NCBI RefSeq assembly: GCF_030915405.1
Contig: NZ_CP133262.1
Coordinates: 4,989,001 to 5,053,000 of the forward strand
DNA length: 64,000 nucleotides
DNA from: Neobacillus nitrireducens
Lineage (GTDB): Bacteria; Bacillota; Bacilli; Bacillales; Cytobacillaceae
Direction of reading: 5' to 3'
Both the position numbers and the translations under genes were made by a program. Within the stretch, counting starts at the first letter, position 1. Each line of letters opens with the position of its first letter. The notes under the pieces are model-generated. The model was not told where the DNA came from. It did not search any database and saw only the letters and a list, made by a program, of their open reading frames with translations. Of the stretch, positions 24,599 to 34,869 are shown one piece after another.

Positions 24599-26461
24599 AT
24601 GAAAATTACTGAATTATTATCAATAAATACGATTCTATTAAATATTGAAGGTAACCAAAAAGAAGACACGATTGATCAGCTTGTTGAGGTCCTGTTTAAG
24701 GCGGGGAAAATATCGGACCGTACTGAATTTAAAGCTTCAATCTTAAAACGTGAAGAACAAAGTACAACAGGTATTGGGGATGGAATTGCCATTCCGCATG
24801 CGAAAACAAAGGTAGTAAATGAAGCAGCGATTGTCTTTGGGAAATCTGCCGCAGGTGTTAATTATGAGTCATTAGACGGGAAACCTGCACATTTATTCTT
24901 TATGATTGCTGCCCCGGAAGGTGCGAATAATACACATTTAGAAGCATTAGCAAGACTATCTGGTTTGCTAATGAAAGCGGAAGTAAGGTATGAGCTTTTA
25001 AAGGCAACAACTCCTGAAGAAATCATTGACACGATTAACCGATATGACAAAGAGGAAAAGCAAGAAACGGTATTAACGAATAAAAAGAATTTTATTGTGG
25101 CAGTTACAGGTTGTCCCACAGGTATTGCCCATACCTATATGGCAGCCGATTCCTTAAAAGCTAAGGCAGTTGAAATGGGTGTAGATATAAAGGTAGAGAC
25201 AAATGGTTCGGGCGGTGCCAAAAATGTCCTGACAACAGATGAAATTGATAACGCCACAGCTGTCATTATTGCAGCAGATATCAATGTTGAAATGGAACGT
25301 TTCAACGGCAAACACGTCATTCAAGCAGCGGTAGCTGAAGGAATTCGCCGCCCTGAGCAACTATTAGATAAAGCCCTAAAACAGGATGCACCTATTTATC
25401 GAGGGAATGGCGGGAAAAGTGAAAAAGGATCCGACCAAAAAGGGTCACGTACTGGCTTTTATAAGCACTTAATGAATGGTGTTTCAAATATGCTGCCATT
25501 TGTTGTCGGTGGTGGAATTCTAATTGCCATTTGCTTTATGTTTGGTTATAACTCATTTAAGCCTGACGATCCCTCGTATAACCAGATTTCAGAAGCATTA
25601 ATGACGATTGGCGGCGGTAACGCATTTGGACTTATTGTACCTGTACTTGCAGGGTTTATCGCCCTTAGTATTGCAGATCGGCCAGGTTTTGCTCCAGGTA
25701 TGGTTGGTGGAATGATGGCTGCAAGTGGTGGAGCTGGATTCCTTGGCGGATTGGTTGCAGGTTTTCTAGCAGGTTATGTTGTCCTTCTTCTTAAGAAAGT
25801 ATTTGCTGGACTTCCAAGATCTTTAGAAGGTATTAAAAGTATCCTAATTTACCCTCTTTTTGGTATAGCAATCACAGGTTTCATCATGCTTTATGTAGTA
25901 AACAAACCAGTTGCTTGGTTAAATGGAACAATTGCGGATTGGTTGACAGGTCTTGGTACCGGTAATGCAGTACTATTAGGTATCGTTCTTGGTCTTATGA
26001 TGTCCTTTGATATGGGTGGTCCAGTTAACAAAGCTGCCTATGTATTTGGAACAGGTTTATTAGCAAGCGGCGTATATGAGCCAATGGCTGCCATTATGGC
26101 CGCTGGTATGGTACCACCGCTCGCAATTGCGCTCGCAACTACATTTTTCAAAAATAAATTTAATGACCTGGACAGAGATGCGGGAAAAGCATGTTATGTT
26201 ATGGGCTTATCCTTTATTACTGAAGGGGCAATTCCATTTGCCGCAGCCGACCCATTGCGTGTCATTCCTTCGGTTATGGCAGGTTCAGCAATCGCAGGTG
26301 CGTTGTCAATGGCCTTTGGAATTGGGCTCCGTGCTCCGCATGGCGGAATATTCGTAGTTCCATTGGTTGAAAATGGTGCTCTTCTTTACGCACTGGCTAT
26401 TTTAGTGGGTTCAGTTGTATCCGCACTATTAATTGGTTTTCTAAAAAAACCAGTGAAATAA
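24599..26461 (+). CDS. fruA: PTS fructose transporter subunit IIABC
   Basis: A 620-residue fused permease. EIIA (about 1-145) has His67 in GIAIPHAK. EIIB (about 163-260) has Cys172 in TGCPTGIAHTYMAA. EIIC (about 285-617) is the multi-helix membrane domain, with MMSFDMGGPVNKAAY and ITEGAIPFAAADP. It takes up fructose and delivers fructose 1-phosphate to FruK. Start ATG after GGGAGAG. All phosphorylation sites are intact. Confidence 0.94.
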   Translation: MKITELLSINTILLNIEGNQKEDTIDQLVEVLFKAGKISDRTEFKASILKREEQSTTGIGDGIAIPHAKTKVVNEAAIVFGKSAAGVNYESLDGKPAHLFFMIAAPEGANNTHLEALARLSGLLMKAEVRYELLKATTPEEIIDTINRYDKEEKQETVLTNKKNFIVAVTGCPTGIAHTYMAADSLKAKAVEMGVDIKVETNGSGGAKNVLTTDEIDNATAVIIAADINVEMERFNGKHVIQAAVAEGIRRPEQLLDKALKQDAPIYRGNGGKSEKGSDQKGSRTGFYKHLMNGVSNMLPFVVGGGILIAICFMFGYNSFKPDDPSYNQISEALMTIGGGNAFGLIVPVLAGFIALSIADRPGFAPGMVGGMMAASGGAGFLGGLVAGFLAGYVVLLLKKVFAGLPRSLEGIKSILIYPLFGIAITGFIMLYVVNKPVAWLNGTIADWLTGLGTGNAVLLGIVLGLMMSFDMGGPVNKAAYVFGTGLLASGVYEPMAAIMAAGMVPPLAIALATTFFKNKFNDLDRDAGKACYVMGLSFITEGAIPFAAADPLRVIPSVMAGSAIAGALSMAFGIGLRAPHGGIFVVPLVENGALLYALAILVGSVVSALLIGFLKKPVK

Positions 26462-26468
26462 GACGAAA

Positions 26469-26503
26469 TGAAAGGGCTGAGGAAATTTCCTCAGCCCTTT
26501 TGT
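26469..26503. terminator. Terminator between fruA and the MFS gene
   Basis: AAAGGGCTGAGGAAA pairs with TTTCCTCAGCCCTTT, T tail on both sides. It overlaps the 3' end of the convergent transporter gene. Confidence 0.88.
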
Positions 26504-27777
26504 TCCTGTCCTTGAGGCTTGATAGCTAGCAATGCAACAAGTGCTGCAATGATACTGAAACTACCCAAAAGAATAAAAATCCAATGAGTCGCATTTTTTA
26601 ATAACAAAGCAATAATCGGAGGTCCAGCAGCTACTCCGATGAATCTCATCGAACTGTAAATAGAAGAAATCGTTCCTCTTTCTTCTTTTTCAACGCCTTC
26701 GGTAATTAATGCATCTAAGCATGGAAGACCTGCACCGATACCAACTCCGCTGATAAGAAACATGGTGATCATGTACCAAAGCTTGATTGAAAACCATAAT
26801 GCACCTATGGATAAGGCTGTAGCGAGAATTCCAGCAAAGGTTATCCATTTCATCAATATCTTGTTTTTCTTGATCACCTTGCCACTTATAAAGGATGAAA
26901 GACAAAGTGCACCGAGTGGTAATGCCAGAAAAAACCCTTTTTTAATATCTTTAATGCCATATTCCTTTTCAAAAATCTCCGAAAGGTAAAACAAAATCCC
27001 AAACAGGACTAGCATCAGGATGCCGCCAATAAAAAATATTGCATAAAGCCAGCGACCCTTTTCTGTAAAGGTTTTTTTCACATTGCTGAAAAATTCTTTA
27101 AAGGGAATTGGTTTATTAGTTGATTTTGGACTTTTAACCAGAAACATGATCATCAAGACGGAAATAGCACAAAAAACAGGGAAAGAAAAAAAAGGTATAA
27201 ACCAAATAAATCCCGCTAGAAAAGCCCCTAAAATAGGGCTTAATACCTTACCAAATGTATTGGATGTTTCTATTAGACCCAAACAACAACTAACATCATC
27301 CTCATTCTTAAACATATCACCAACCAAGGGCAGGACAATAGGGGCAGCTCCTGCAGCACCGACCCCTTGGAGGGCGCGGCCTGCTAAAATAATCCAATAC
27401 GCATCATCGAGTTTCCATGCGGCAAATCCTGAGATGAGTCCGCCAATTCCTGCTATGATGAGACTGGGGATAATAACCTTTTTTCGACCGATATGATCTG
27501 ATAAGTATCCTGCAACAGGTATTAAAAAAATAGCAACAATCGAATAAACCGTAATAATCATACTTGTTTGGAAAGAAGATATGGATAATTTACTTTCCAT
27601 TGAAGGTAGAACTGGTATTAACATTGAATTCCCCAATGTCATGACTAAAGGAATGGAAGACAGTGATAGGATCGCCCACTTTTGATTAGATATCTCATCG
27701 GACCGCTTTTGTCCAGCTGCAGATTGTTTCTTTTTTGCAGCTTTTGGATTTTGGCTTAAATGTTCAATATGTTCCAT
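26491..27777 (-). CDS. MFS transporter, drug:H+ antiporter-like
   Basis: A 428-residue major facilitator protein of about 12 helices. A polar N-terminal tail of about 30 residues (Lys-rich) precedes the first helix. Motif A appears as GYLSDHIGRKKV, and GRALQGVGAAGAAPI resembles the DHA1 antiporter motif in helix 5. No dedicated regulator is adjacent. The substrate is unknown. A weak SD, GGCGGGAT, precedes the ATG. Confidence 0.82.
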   Translation of the reverse strand: MEHIEHLSQNPKAAKKKQSAAGQKRSDEISNQKWAILSLSSIPLVMTLGNSMLIPVLPSMESKLSISSFQTSMIITVYSIVAIFLIPVAGYLSDHIGRKKVIIPSLIIAGIGGLISGFAAWKLDDAYWIILAGRALQGVGAAGAAPIVLPLVGDMFKNEDDVSCCLGLIETSNTFGKVLSPILGAFLAGFIWFIPFFSFPVFCAISVLMIMFLVKSPKSTNKPIPFKEFFSNVKKTFTEKGRWLYAIFFIGGILMLVLFGILFYLSEIFEKEYGIKDIKKGFFLALPLGALCLSSFISGKVIKKNKILMKWITFAGILATALSIGALWFSIKLWYMITMFLISGVGIGAGLPCLDALITEGVEKEERGTISSIYSSMRFIGVAAGPPIIALLLKNATHWIFILLGSFSIIAALVALLAIKPQGQEQKG

Positions 27778-27937
27778 TAATCTTCTATCCCGCCTTCATG
27801 TTTAAGCTATTATTACTATTAGCTTATTGATAAAAAAAAAACCCGGAATAGGGTTCCTTTAATTGGAATAAGCTAAATGACAACTGTTTTGGAAAATCAT
27901 AAGTTTTTGTCCATTTAGAATGTTCTAAAATTTACTC

Positions 27938-27966
27938 TTGACATTAATGGTATTTTTGCGTAGGAT
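27938..27966 (+). promoter_or_regulatory. SigA-type promoter of the trp operon
   Basis: TTGACA and TAGGAT are separated by 17 bases, giving a start near 27973, directly before the T-box leader. Confidence 0.7.
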
Positions 27967-27974
27967 AAATATCA

Positions 27975-28286
27975 ATCAATAGTAATTGTTAATACTTAAC
28001 TCGTTGAGCAAGAGGAGTACACTAATTTTATTCTTTCAAGAGAGTCGGGGTAGGTGGGAGCCTGATAAGAATGGATTTGTGGAATGGACTTGTGAGAGGC
28101 ATCTTGAAATCATCAGTAGGGATGCACGGAGCTCCACCGTTAAAAGGATAGGATATCGAACAAAAATGTTCCGTATCTGAAGAGGAAGCAGGTTTTCTAT
28201 CTGCTTCAAATGGAGGTGGCACCACGACCATAGAATCGTCCTCTATATGCGTAAATTTTTGCGCATATAGAGGACGATTTTTTTTA
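27975..28286 (+). ncRNA. T-box riboswitch (tryptophan)
   Basis: The leader has a Stem I region with a GGTGGGAGCC K-turn-like segment, and a specifier candidate TGG at 28085-28087 (GAATGGACT). A central stem includes GGAGCTCCACCGTTA. The conserved T-box antiterminator core TGGAGGTGGCACCACGA is at 28211-28227. A strong terminator follows. Uncharged tRNA-Trp would stabilise the antiterminator and switch on trpE and the rest. The Trp specifier agrees with the downstream genes. Confidence 0.88.
28236..28286 (+). terminator. Regulated terminator of the T-box leader
   Basis: CGTCCTCTATATGCG pairs with CGCATATAGAGGACG, followed by T8. It competes with the antiterminator 10 bases upstream. Confidence 0.92.
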
Positions 28287-28306
28287 TTTTCGAAGGGAGT
28301 CAGAAA

Positions 28307-29695
28307 ATGGAAATTAAAACTGGTTATTTCATAAAGGAGATCAAAGGAGACACGCTTACGCCAATCTCCATTTTACAAAAAATGAGTGGGAATAAGAAGT
28401 TTTTATTGGAAAGTTCCCATAAGTACAATGATTCTGGAAGATATTCCTTCATCGGTGCTGATCCCGCCTTTGAGCTCATTTCGAGCGGTGATAGCAACGA
28501 AATTATTTCGAGGAATGGGGACAAGGAAGTATTAAAGGGTAACCCTCTCGAAGTGTTAAAAAACCTTATCCCTCCCATAGATTATGAAGAATCTCCCTTT
28601 CCGTTTATTGGAGGGGCTGTAGGATATGTGGGATATGACATTATCAGGCAATATGAAGTGATTGGAGAGGAACATCCAAACGGAATGGAGATGCCAGATG
28701 TCCATTTAATGTTTTATGAAGAAGTCATTGTCTTTGATCACCTTGAAGATAAGGTTTTGATTTGTGGTTGTCCTTTAACTAAGGAGAGCGATAACGCTTT
28801 AATTGAGAAGAGAATTGAAGAAAGAATAGAGGAGCTAAAAAAGCCAACTTTCTATGCAACTGACGAGCCGTTTTATTTTTCTGGATTTGTCTCAGAAACA
28901 ACAAAAGAAACCTTTATCAAGAATGTAGAAATTGCCAAAGAACATATTTTAGCTGGTGATATTTTTCAAGTGGTTCTTTCAAGACGAATGAAATCAACCT
29001 TTAACGGAGAACCTTTATCACTTTATCGTAAGCATCGTGCGAATAATCCCACTCCTTATATGTTTTATATTGATTTTGATGCATATACCGTTATTGGTTC
29101 ATCTCCCGAAAGCTTACTTAAAACAAGGGAAAGAACAGTCATTTCGAATCCCATCGCAGGAACAAAAAGACGAGGGAGAACGACTGAAGAAGATTTGCTG
29201 ATAGAAAAGGAATTGAAAAATGATGAAAAGGAACTTGCAGAGCATAAGATGCTTGTCGACCTTGGCAGGAATGATCTCGGGAAAATCAGCGAGTTCGGTA
29301 CGGTCCAGGTGGATAAGTATATGACAGTAGAGAAATACCGCCATGTAATGCATCTTGTGTCAGAAGTAAGCGGCCAATTAACGACAGATAAAACTGCAAT
29401 CGATGCTCTTGCGGCCTGTCTTCCTGCCGGGACCGTTTCAGGGGCTCCAAAGGTTCGGGCCATGGAGATTATTAACTCGTTGGAAAAATCAAAACGAGGC
29501 TTATATTCAGGGGCGGTAGGATACTTATCAGCGGATGGAAATATGGATTTTGCCCTTGCCATTCGAACCATGGTTTTAAAAGAGGGTTTGGCCTATATTC
29601 AAGCGGGTGCGGGAATCGTGTATGACTCGAATCCAGAGTCGGAATATCTAGAGACGATAAATAAACTTAATTCTTTCTTGGAGGGTGAGAAATGA
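28307..29695 (+). CDS. trpE: Anthranilate synthase component I
   Basis: A 462-residue chorismate-utilising enzyme making anthranilate with glutamine-derived ammonia from TrpG. The C-terminal chorismate-binding half carries RERTVISNPIAGTKRRGR, LVDLGRNDLGK and GAGIVYDSNPESEYLET. An LLESS segment near residue 33 is the usual tryptophan feedback site. The SD is AAGGGAG. It is the first gene after the T-box and overlaps trpG by 4 bases. Confidence 0.95.
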   Translation: MEIKTGYFIKEIKGDTLTPISILQKMSGNKKFLLESSHKYNDSGRYSFIGADPAFELISSGDSNEIISRNGDKEVLKGNPLEVLKNLIPPIDYEESPFPFIGGAVGYVGYDIIRQYEVIGEEHPNGMEMPDVHLMFYEEVIVFDHLEDKVLICGCPLTKESDNALIEKRIEERIEELKKPTFYATDEPFYFSGFVSETTKETFIKNVEIAKEHILAGDIFQVVLSRRMKSTFNGEPLSLYRKHRANNPTPYMFYIDFDAYTVIGSSPESLLKTRERTVISNPIAGTKRRGRTTEEDLLIEKELKNDEKELAEHKMLVDLGRNDLGKISEFGTVQVDKYMTVEKYRHVMHLVSEVSGQLTTDKTAIDALAACLPAGTVSGAPKVRAMEIINSLEKSKRGLYSGAVGYLSADGNMDFALAIRTMVLKEGLAYIQAGAGIVYDSNPESEYLETINKLNSFLEGEK

Positions 29696-30303
29696 TTTTA
29701 TTGATTGATAATTTTGATTCGTTTACATTCAACCTCTATCAATATCTTGGAGAATTAGGGGAACAAATTACCGTGTTTAGAAATAATCAACTAACAATGG
29801 AACAAATCAGAGAATTAAATCCAAAAGCAATTATTCTTTCCCCTGGGCCTGGGAAACCGGAGAAAGCCGGGATTTGTATTGAATTGATTCAAACATTCTA
29901 TGATAAAATCCCGATTTTAGGGATTTGTCTTGGGCATCAGGCCATTGGAGCTTCCTTCGGTGGAAAGATTCAAAGAGCAACACTCATCAAACATGGTAAA
30001 ACATCGATGATTTCGCATCATCGCTTAGGGCTTTTCAAAGGGCTTCCCACCCCTGTAGATGTGATGAGGTATCATTCATTAATTATTGAAAAAAGTAGTA
30101 TTCCTGATGTATTAGAGTGTATCGCATATTCTGAAGAGGATCAGGAAATTATGGCCATAAAACATCGTCAATTTCCTGTTTACGGTCTCCAGTTTCATCC
30201 TGAGTCAATTGGTACTCCTTCGGGAAAGGAAATCATCAAGAACTTTTTAAATGAGATAGAAAGGATGAAGAAAAATGAAGAATTACTTACTCCAATTAGC
30301 TGA
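29692..30303 (+). CDS. trpG: Anthranilate synthase component II (glutamine amidotransferase)
   Basis: A 203-residue class I glutaminase. The nucleophile Cys79 lies in GICLGHQAIG, with HPES supplying the His-Glu of the triad. In B. subtilis the single TrpG/PabA is encoded in the folate operon; here it is within trp. It might also serve 4-amino-4-deoxychorismate synthase if there is no other pabA in the genome. Its end overlaps trpD by 29 bases. Confidence 0.93.
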   Translation: MILLIDNFDSFTFNLYQYLGELGEQITVFRNNQLTMEQIRELNPKAIILSPGPGKPEKAGICIELIQTFYDKIPILGICLGHQAIGASFGGKIQRATLIKHGKTSMISHHRLGLFKGLPTPVDVMRYHSLIIEKSSIPDVLECIAYSEEDQEIMAIKHRQFPVYGLQFHPESIGTPSGKEIIKNFLNEIERMKKNEELLTPIS

Positions 30304-31303
30304 ACATGAATCATTCTCTGAAAACCAGATGAAAGAAGCCGTTAATTTTATTTTGGGTGAGGAAGTTTCAGAATCTGAAATTGCTGCCTTTTTAATGGGT
30401 TTGAAATCAAAAGGAGAAACAGTCGAAGAAATTACCGGGATTGTAAAAGCCATGAAAGCAAATACATTGAAATTTAAAGAGGAATTTTCAGGTGTTCTTG
30501 ATAATTGTGGGACCGGAGGAGACGGGTCTTCGAGTTTTAATGTGAGTACCACTTCAGCGTTTGTTATTGCTAGTGCCGGAATCCCTGTAGCCAAACATGG
30601 AAACAGGAGTGTCTCAAGCAAAACAGGCAGTGCCGATGTCCTTGAATATTTAGGAGTAAATTTAAATCTATCTGCGCAAAGAACGGAAGAAATTCTACAG
30701 GAAATCGGAATATCCTTCTTATTCGCACCTAATGTTCATCCCAAATTGAAGAAAGTAATGATGGTTCGCAAACAACTTAAGATTCCAACTATATTTAATT
30801 TTATCGGTCCGCTAACTAATCCGATTGAGTTGGACTATCAATTGCTAGGTGTGTATCGTAGAGATCTTTTAAATGTGTTTGCTGAAGTTCTTCAAAAGTT
30901 GGGCCGCAAGCGCGCCATTGTCGTTAATGGAGCTGGCTTTATGGATGAAGCATCACTCCAGGGTGAAAATCATTTAACTATTTTAGAGGATGGGAAGATC
31001 ACCAACCTGTCATTTAATCCTGAAGAAGTGAATCTCCCTCAATACGATAACAGCAATATTAAAGGTGGGGACTCCAAGGAGAATGCTGAAATATTAATCA
31101 AAGTCTTAAAAGGAGAAAAAGGTGCGTACCGAGATACAGTACTACTTAATTCGGGACTTGGTATATACACAGCGGGGAGAGCAAACTCCATTAAGGAAGG
31201 TATCCAAATAGCGAGTGAAATTATTGATTCTGGAGCCGCATATGAAAAATTAAACAAGGTGATTGAGAAATCAAATGCAGCAGGTCAGAAAGAGGCGATA
31301 TAA
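30275..31303 (+). CDS. trpD: Anthranilate phosphoribosyltransferase
   Basis: A 342-residue enzyme that attaches phosphoribose from PRPP to anthranilate. The PRPP loop is NCGTGGDGSSSFNVST, followed by KHGNRSVSSKTGSADVLE and NFIGPLTNP, all diagnostic. It begins inside trpG, so translation is coupled. The stop codon abuts the trpC GTG. Confidence 0.95.
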   Translation: MKNYLLQLAEHESFSENQMKEAVNFILGEEVSESEIAAFLMGLKSKGETVEEITGIVKAMKANTLKFKEEFSGVLDNCGTGGDGSSSFNVSTTSAFVIASAGIPVAKHGNRSVSSKTGSADVLEYLGVNLNLSAQRTEEILQEIGISFLFAPNVHPKLKKVMMVRKQLKIPTIFNFIGPLTNPIELDYQLLGVYRRDLLNVFAEVLQKLGRKRAIVVNGAGFMDEASLQGENHLTILEDGKITNLSFNPEEVNLPQYDNSNIKGGDSKENAEILIKVLKGEKGAYRDTVLLNSGLGIYTAGRANSIKEGIQIASEIIDSGAAYEKLNKVIEKSNAAGQKEAI

Positions 31304-32095
31304 GTGGCAACAATCTTAGATAAAATCATTGATGAAAAGAGAAAAGAGGTCCTTCTCCTTCGAGAAGGAAACCAACCAATACTAGATACTGTTCTCCCTA
31401 AAAGGTCTTTTATACAAAAGCTGCATACAGCCGGTGAAATATCGATTATATCTGAATTTAAGCGCGCATCTCCATCAAAAGGAATTATTAACAACACAAT
31501 TGAGCCATCCTATCAGGCTTCGATATACGAAGAGTATGGTGCTTCAGCCATTTCTGTCCTTACAGACCAAACCTTTTTTAAAGGGTCCTTCTCCGATTTA
31601 AAAGCAGTTCGGAGTAAAGTAAACCTGCCAATTCTATGTAAGGATTTTATCATTGATCGGCTCCAAATTAATTTTGCTGCGTTTCATGGGGCAGATATTA
31701 TTTTATTAATAGTAGCAGCTTTAGATAATGATAGCTTGCGAGACCTTTTTGAATATGCTAAAAGCTTAGGCTTGGAGGTATTAGTTGAGGTCCATAATGA
31801 GCAGGAACTCGATAGGGCCCTGAAAATGGGCGCAAAGCTGATTGGCGTGAATAATCGGGACTTAAAAACGTTTCAAGTTTCGCTGGAAGTAACAGAAAAT
31901 TTAGCTTCTACCGTAATAAACTCTGGGGCTTATCTTATTAGTGAGAGCGGAATTCAACATCCAGAGGATGTAAAGCGAGTCAGGAATGCAGGAGCAAACG
32001 GGATATTAGTTGGAGAGGCTTTGATGAAAAGTTCAGATGTAAAGCAATCCTTTTCGGACTTTCGCATCCCTCTTAAAGAAGGTGTAAAAAGATGA
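31304..32095 (+). CDS. trpC: Indole-3-glycerol phosphate synthase
   Basis: A 263-residue TIM-barrel enzyme closing the indole ring. Motifs are ISEFKRASPSKG, LCKDFIIDRLQI, LGVNNRDLKTF (here LIGVNNRDL) and ISESGI near the end. GTG start directly after the trpD stop, with AAAGAGG upstream in trpD. The last 4 bases overlap trpF. Confidence 0.95.
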   Translation: MATILDKIIDEKRKEVLLLREGNQPILDTVLPKRSFIQKLHTAGEISIISEFKRASPSKGIINNTIEPSYQASIYEEYGASAISVLTDQTFFKGSFSDLKAVRSKVNLPILCKDFIIDRLQINFAAFHGADIILLIVAALDNDSLRDLFEYAKSLGLEVLVEVHNEQELDRALKMGAKLIGVNNRDLKTFQVSLEVTENLASTVINSGAYLISESGIQHPEDVKRVRNAGANGILVGEALMKSSDVKQSFSDFRIPLKEGVKR

Positions 32096-32709
32096 AAGTG
32101 AAAATTTGTGGAATAACCGATGTTGAGACGGGGATTGCGGCCGCTGAATACGGGGCAGATGCGCTAGGGTTTGTGTTTGCTGAAAGTAAACGCAGGATTT
32201 CCATTGAGAAAGCAAAAGAAATTATTGCACATTTGCCTAAAGAGGTCTTTAAGGTCGGTGTGTTTGTCAATGAAACAAGAGAGAGCATAGAAACAATCGC
32301 TTCTGCTGTTGGGCTTACACATATTCAATTACACGGAGACGAAAGTGCGTCATTCAGTGAATCTCTTTCACTGCCAGTCATAAAAGCCATTAGTTTTCAA
32401 GGGAATGAAAGTTTAGCGGCTTTGGCTGATTTATCAAATGACTTCATCCTGCTAGACAGCCCCAAAGGGAAATACAGAGGTGGAAATGGGAAGGTATTTA
32501 ATTGGAATGAGGTAAATCCTCATTTGCTTTCTAGCAAAAAAATTATCCTTGCCGGCGGGTTGCATGCAGACAATGTTGAAGAGGCAATAAAAATTATTAG
32601 GCCCTTCATGGTAGATGTAAGCTCAGGCGTAGAAACTGAGGGGAAGAAGGATTTAAAAAAGATTCAAGCATTTATTAATATAGCAAAAAGCACATTTGTG
32701 GGGAGGTAA
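32092..32709 (+). CDS. trpF: Phosphoribosylanthranilate isomerase
   Basis: A 205-residue TIM barrel. The catalytic Cys7 and general acid Asp are in KVKICGITD and [26 protein letters not shown] forms the phosphate site. It performs the Amadori rearrangement before TrpC. It ends 5 bases before trpB and shares the operon. Confidence 0.94.
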   Translation: MKVKICGITDVETGIAAAEYGADALGFVFAESKRRISIEKAKEIIAHLPKEVFKVGVFVNETRESIETIASAVGLTHIQLHGDESASFSESLSLPVIKAISFQGNESLAALADLSNDFILLDSPKGKYRGGNGKVFNWNEVNPHLLSSKKIILAGGLHADNVEEAIKIIRPFMVDVSSGVETEGKKDLKKIQAFINIAKSTFVGR

Positions 32710-32714
32710 AGGGA

Positions 32715-33914
32715 ATGAACACATATACATTACCAAATGAAAGTGGACACTTCGGTATTTTTGGAGGAAGATTTGTCCCGGAAACATTAATGAAGGCAGT
32801 AATCGAACTTAGTGAGGCCTATGAAAGTGCCAAAAAGGATCCTTCCTTTCAAGCCGAGATAGGGCAGTTGTTAAAAAACTATGTGGGTAGAGAAACGCCA
32901 TTGTACTATGCAGAAAACTTAACCCGCCATGCGGGAGGAGCTAAAATTTTTCTGAAAAGAGAAGATTTAAACCATACTGGAGCTCATAAAATTAACAATG
33001 CCATTGGGCAGGCACTCCTTGCGGTACGAATGGGAAAGAAGAAAATTGTTGCTGAAACAGGCGCAGGTCAGCATGGTGTCGCAACTGCCACCGTTTGCGC
33101 TTTATTAAATCTTGATTGTATCGTTTTTATGGGGGAAGAAGATATCAAAAGGCAGGCACTAAATGTATTTCGAATGGAACTGCTGGGTGCAAGGGTCGTC
33201 AGTGTTACTTCTGGAAGTGCAACATTAAAAGATGCAGTAAACGAAGCCTTAAGATACTGGGTAGAAAATGTAGATGATACCCACTATTTATTGGGTTCTG
33301 TTATGGGACCACACCCTTTTCCACAAATGGTAAGAGATTTTCAAAGTGTGATTGGAAAGGAAACAAAACAACAATTCCAATTATGTGAAGGAATGCTTCC
33401 AGATGCCTTGGTCGCCTGTATTGGCGGTGGAAGCAATGCAATGGGGATGTTCTACCCGTTTATTGAGGATGAGAGCGTCAGTCTATATGGAGTGGAAGCT
33501 GCAGGTCAGGGAGTTGATACAGAATATCATGCCGCATCGTTAACAAAAGGAAGTCCGGGTGTATTACATGGTGCACTGATGTATCTCTTACAGAATCAAG
33601 ATGGTCAAATTCAAGAAGCGCACTCCATTTCAGCTGGCCTTGATTATCCTGGCGTTGGACCAGAACATAGCTATTTACATGACATTGGTCGAGCAGCCTA
33701 TCACTCGATTACTGATAAAGAAGCGTTAGAAGCATTTCAGCTTTTATCGAAACTTGAAGGGATCATTCCTGCATTAGAGAGTGCACATGCAATTGCTTTT
33801 GCTGTAAAACTTGCTGCAGAAATGGATAAGTCAAAAAACATCGTCGTGTGTCTATCAGGTCGCGGAGATAAAGATGTTGATACTGTGAAAACTAGGCTAA
33901 GAGAGGAGAGATAA
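32715..33914 (+). CDS. trpB: Tryptophan synthase beta chain
   Basis: A 399-residue PLP enzyme that condenses indole with serine. The Schiff-base Lys92 lies in HTGAHKINN. The PLP phosphate loop is GGGSNAMG, and [16 protein letters not shown] is the C-terminal cofactor segment. Standard TrpB1 length. Three bases separate its stop from trpA, consistent with equimolar complex formation. Confidence 0.96.
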   Translation: MNTYTLPNESGHFGIFGGRFVPETLMKAVIELSEAYESAKKDPSFQAEIGQLLKNYVGRETPLYYAENLTRHAGGAKIFLKREDLNHTGAHKINNAIGQALLAVRMGKKKIVAETGAGQHGVATATVCALLNLDCIVFMGEEDIKRQALNVFRMELLGARVVSVTSGSATLKDAVNEALRYWVENVDDTHYLLGSVMGPHPFPQMVRDFQSVIGKETKQQFQLCEGMLPDALVACIGGGSNAMGMFYPFIEDESVSLYGVEAAGQGVDTEYHAASLTKGSPGVLHGALMYLLQNQDGQIQEAHSISAGLDYPGVGPEHSYLHDIGRAAYHSITDKEALEAFQLLSKLEGIIPALESAHAIAFAVKLAAEMDKSKNIVVCLSGRGDKDVDTVKTRLREER

Positions 33915-33917
33915 ATA

Positions 33918-34703
33918 ATGAACCGTTTCGAACAAGCATTTTCAGCATTGAAAAAAAACAATAAAAAAGCTTTTGTACCCTACATAATGGCAGGGGATGG
34001 CGGGTTGGATTGTTTGGTTGACCGCCTAATAATATTGGAGAGAAATGGTGCAACTGCTATTGAAGTTGGAGTCCCTTTTTCAGACCCTGTTGCCGATGGG
34101 CCAACCATTCAACGGGCTGGCATTCGGGCACTTGAGAACGGAACCACTTTAAAGGGGATTATTGCAGAAATAAGAAAAGCGAGACAAGAGGTTTCTGTTC
34201 CAATCCTATTGATGACCTACTTGAATCCCATTTATTCCTATGGCATCAATGAATTTGTCAAAGATATTCGCCTAGCCGGTGTGGACGGGTGTATTATTCC
34301 CGATTTGCCAATCGAAGAGGAGGAAATTATTACTCCTCAGCTTGAAGAGGCGGAAATAGAATTGATTCGACTTGTTACGCTCACAACACCGATGGAGAGA
34401 ATTAAGACCATTTCAAGCAAGGGAAAAGGCTTTTTATATACAGTTACCATAAAGGGGATTACGGGGGCAAGAAATGAATATGATTCAGAATTGAATCAAT
34501 TTTTATTGGCAATAAAAGAAGTGAGTCCCATTCCTGTACTGGCCGGCTTCGGTATTTCAAGTCAAGATCAAATACTAGACTTAACAAAATACTGTGATGG
34601 AGTTATTGTCGGTAGTAAAATTGTCGATTTATTTAACAGTCAAAACCTGCTAGAGCTAGAAAAGTTGATGTCAGTGTTTAAATCAAAATCAGAAATCGTA
34701 TAG
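33918..34703 (+). CDS. trpA: Tryptophan synthase alpha chain
   Basis: A 261-residue TIM barrel that cleaves indole-3-glycerol phosphate and channels indole to TrpB. The catalytic Glu and Asp are in IEVGVPFSDPVADGPTIQ. GFGISSQDQ and GVIVGSKIV form the phosphate-binding end. It is the last gene of the operon and is followed by a clear terminator. Confidence 0.95.
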   Translation: MNRFEQAFSALKKNNKKAFVPYIMAGDGGLDCLVDRLIILERNGATAIEVGVPFSDPVADGPTIQRAGIRALENGTTLKGIIAEIRKARQEVSVPILLMTYLNPIYSYGINEFVKDIRLAGVDGCIIPDLPIEEEEIITPQLEEAEIELIRLVTLTTPMERIKTISSKGKGFLYTVTIKGITGARNEYDSELNQFLLAIKEVSPIPVLAGFGISSQDQILDLTKYCDGVIVGSKIVDLFNSQNLLELEKLMSVFKSKSEIV

Positions 34704-34744
34704 GAAAAAGGTCTACTCTCTTCCAAGTGAGTAGACCTTTTTAG
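34704..34744 (+). terminator. trp operon terminator
   Basis: AAAAAGGTCTACTC pairs with GAGTAGACCTTTTT. A 14-bp stem. Confidence 0.92.
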
Positions 34745-34869
34745 TACAACGTGTCATTTGTTACTGCGAGAATCCCCTATTATTACTATAATATAGTTTA
34801 CGGAATTGTTTTTTAAACGGCTGTTGCTTAACGGCTAAACTAACCAGCATTTAGTAAGGATGAGGGATT

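Noticed and set aside
27083-27496. 137-codon plus-strand frame opposite the MFS gene
   Set aside because: Antisense shadow, low-complexity, no SD.
29065-29571. 168-codon minus-strand frame opposite trpE
   Set aside because: Shadow of trpE: no SD, implausible composition, and the plus-strand enzyme is complete with all motifs.
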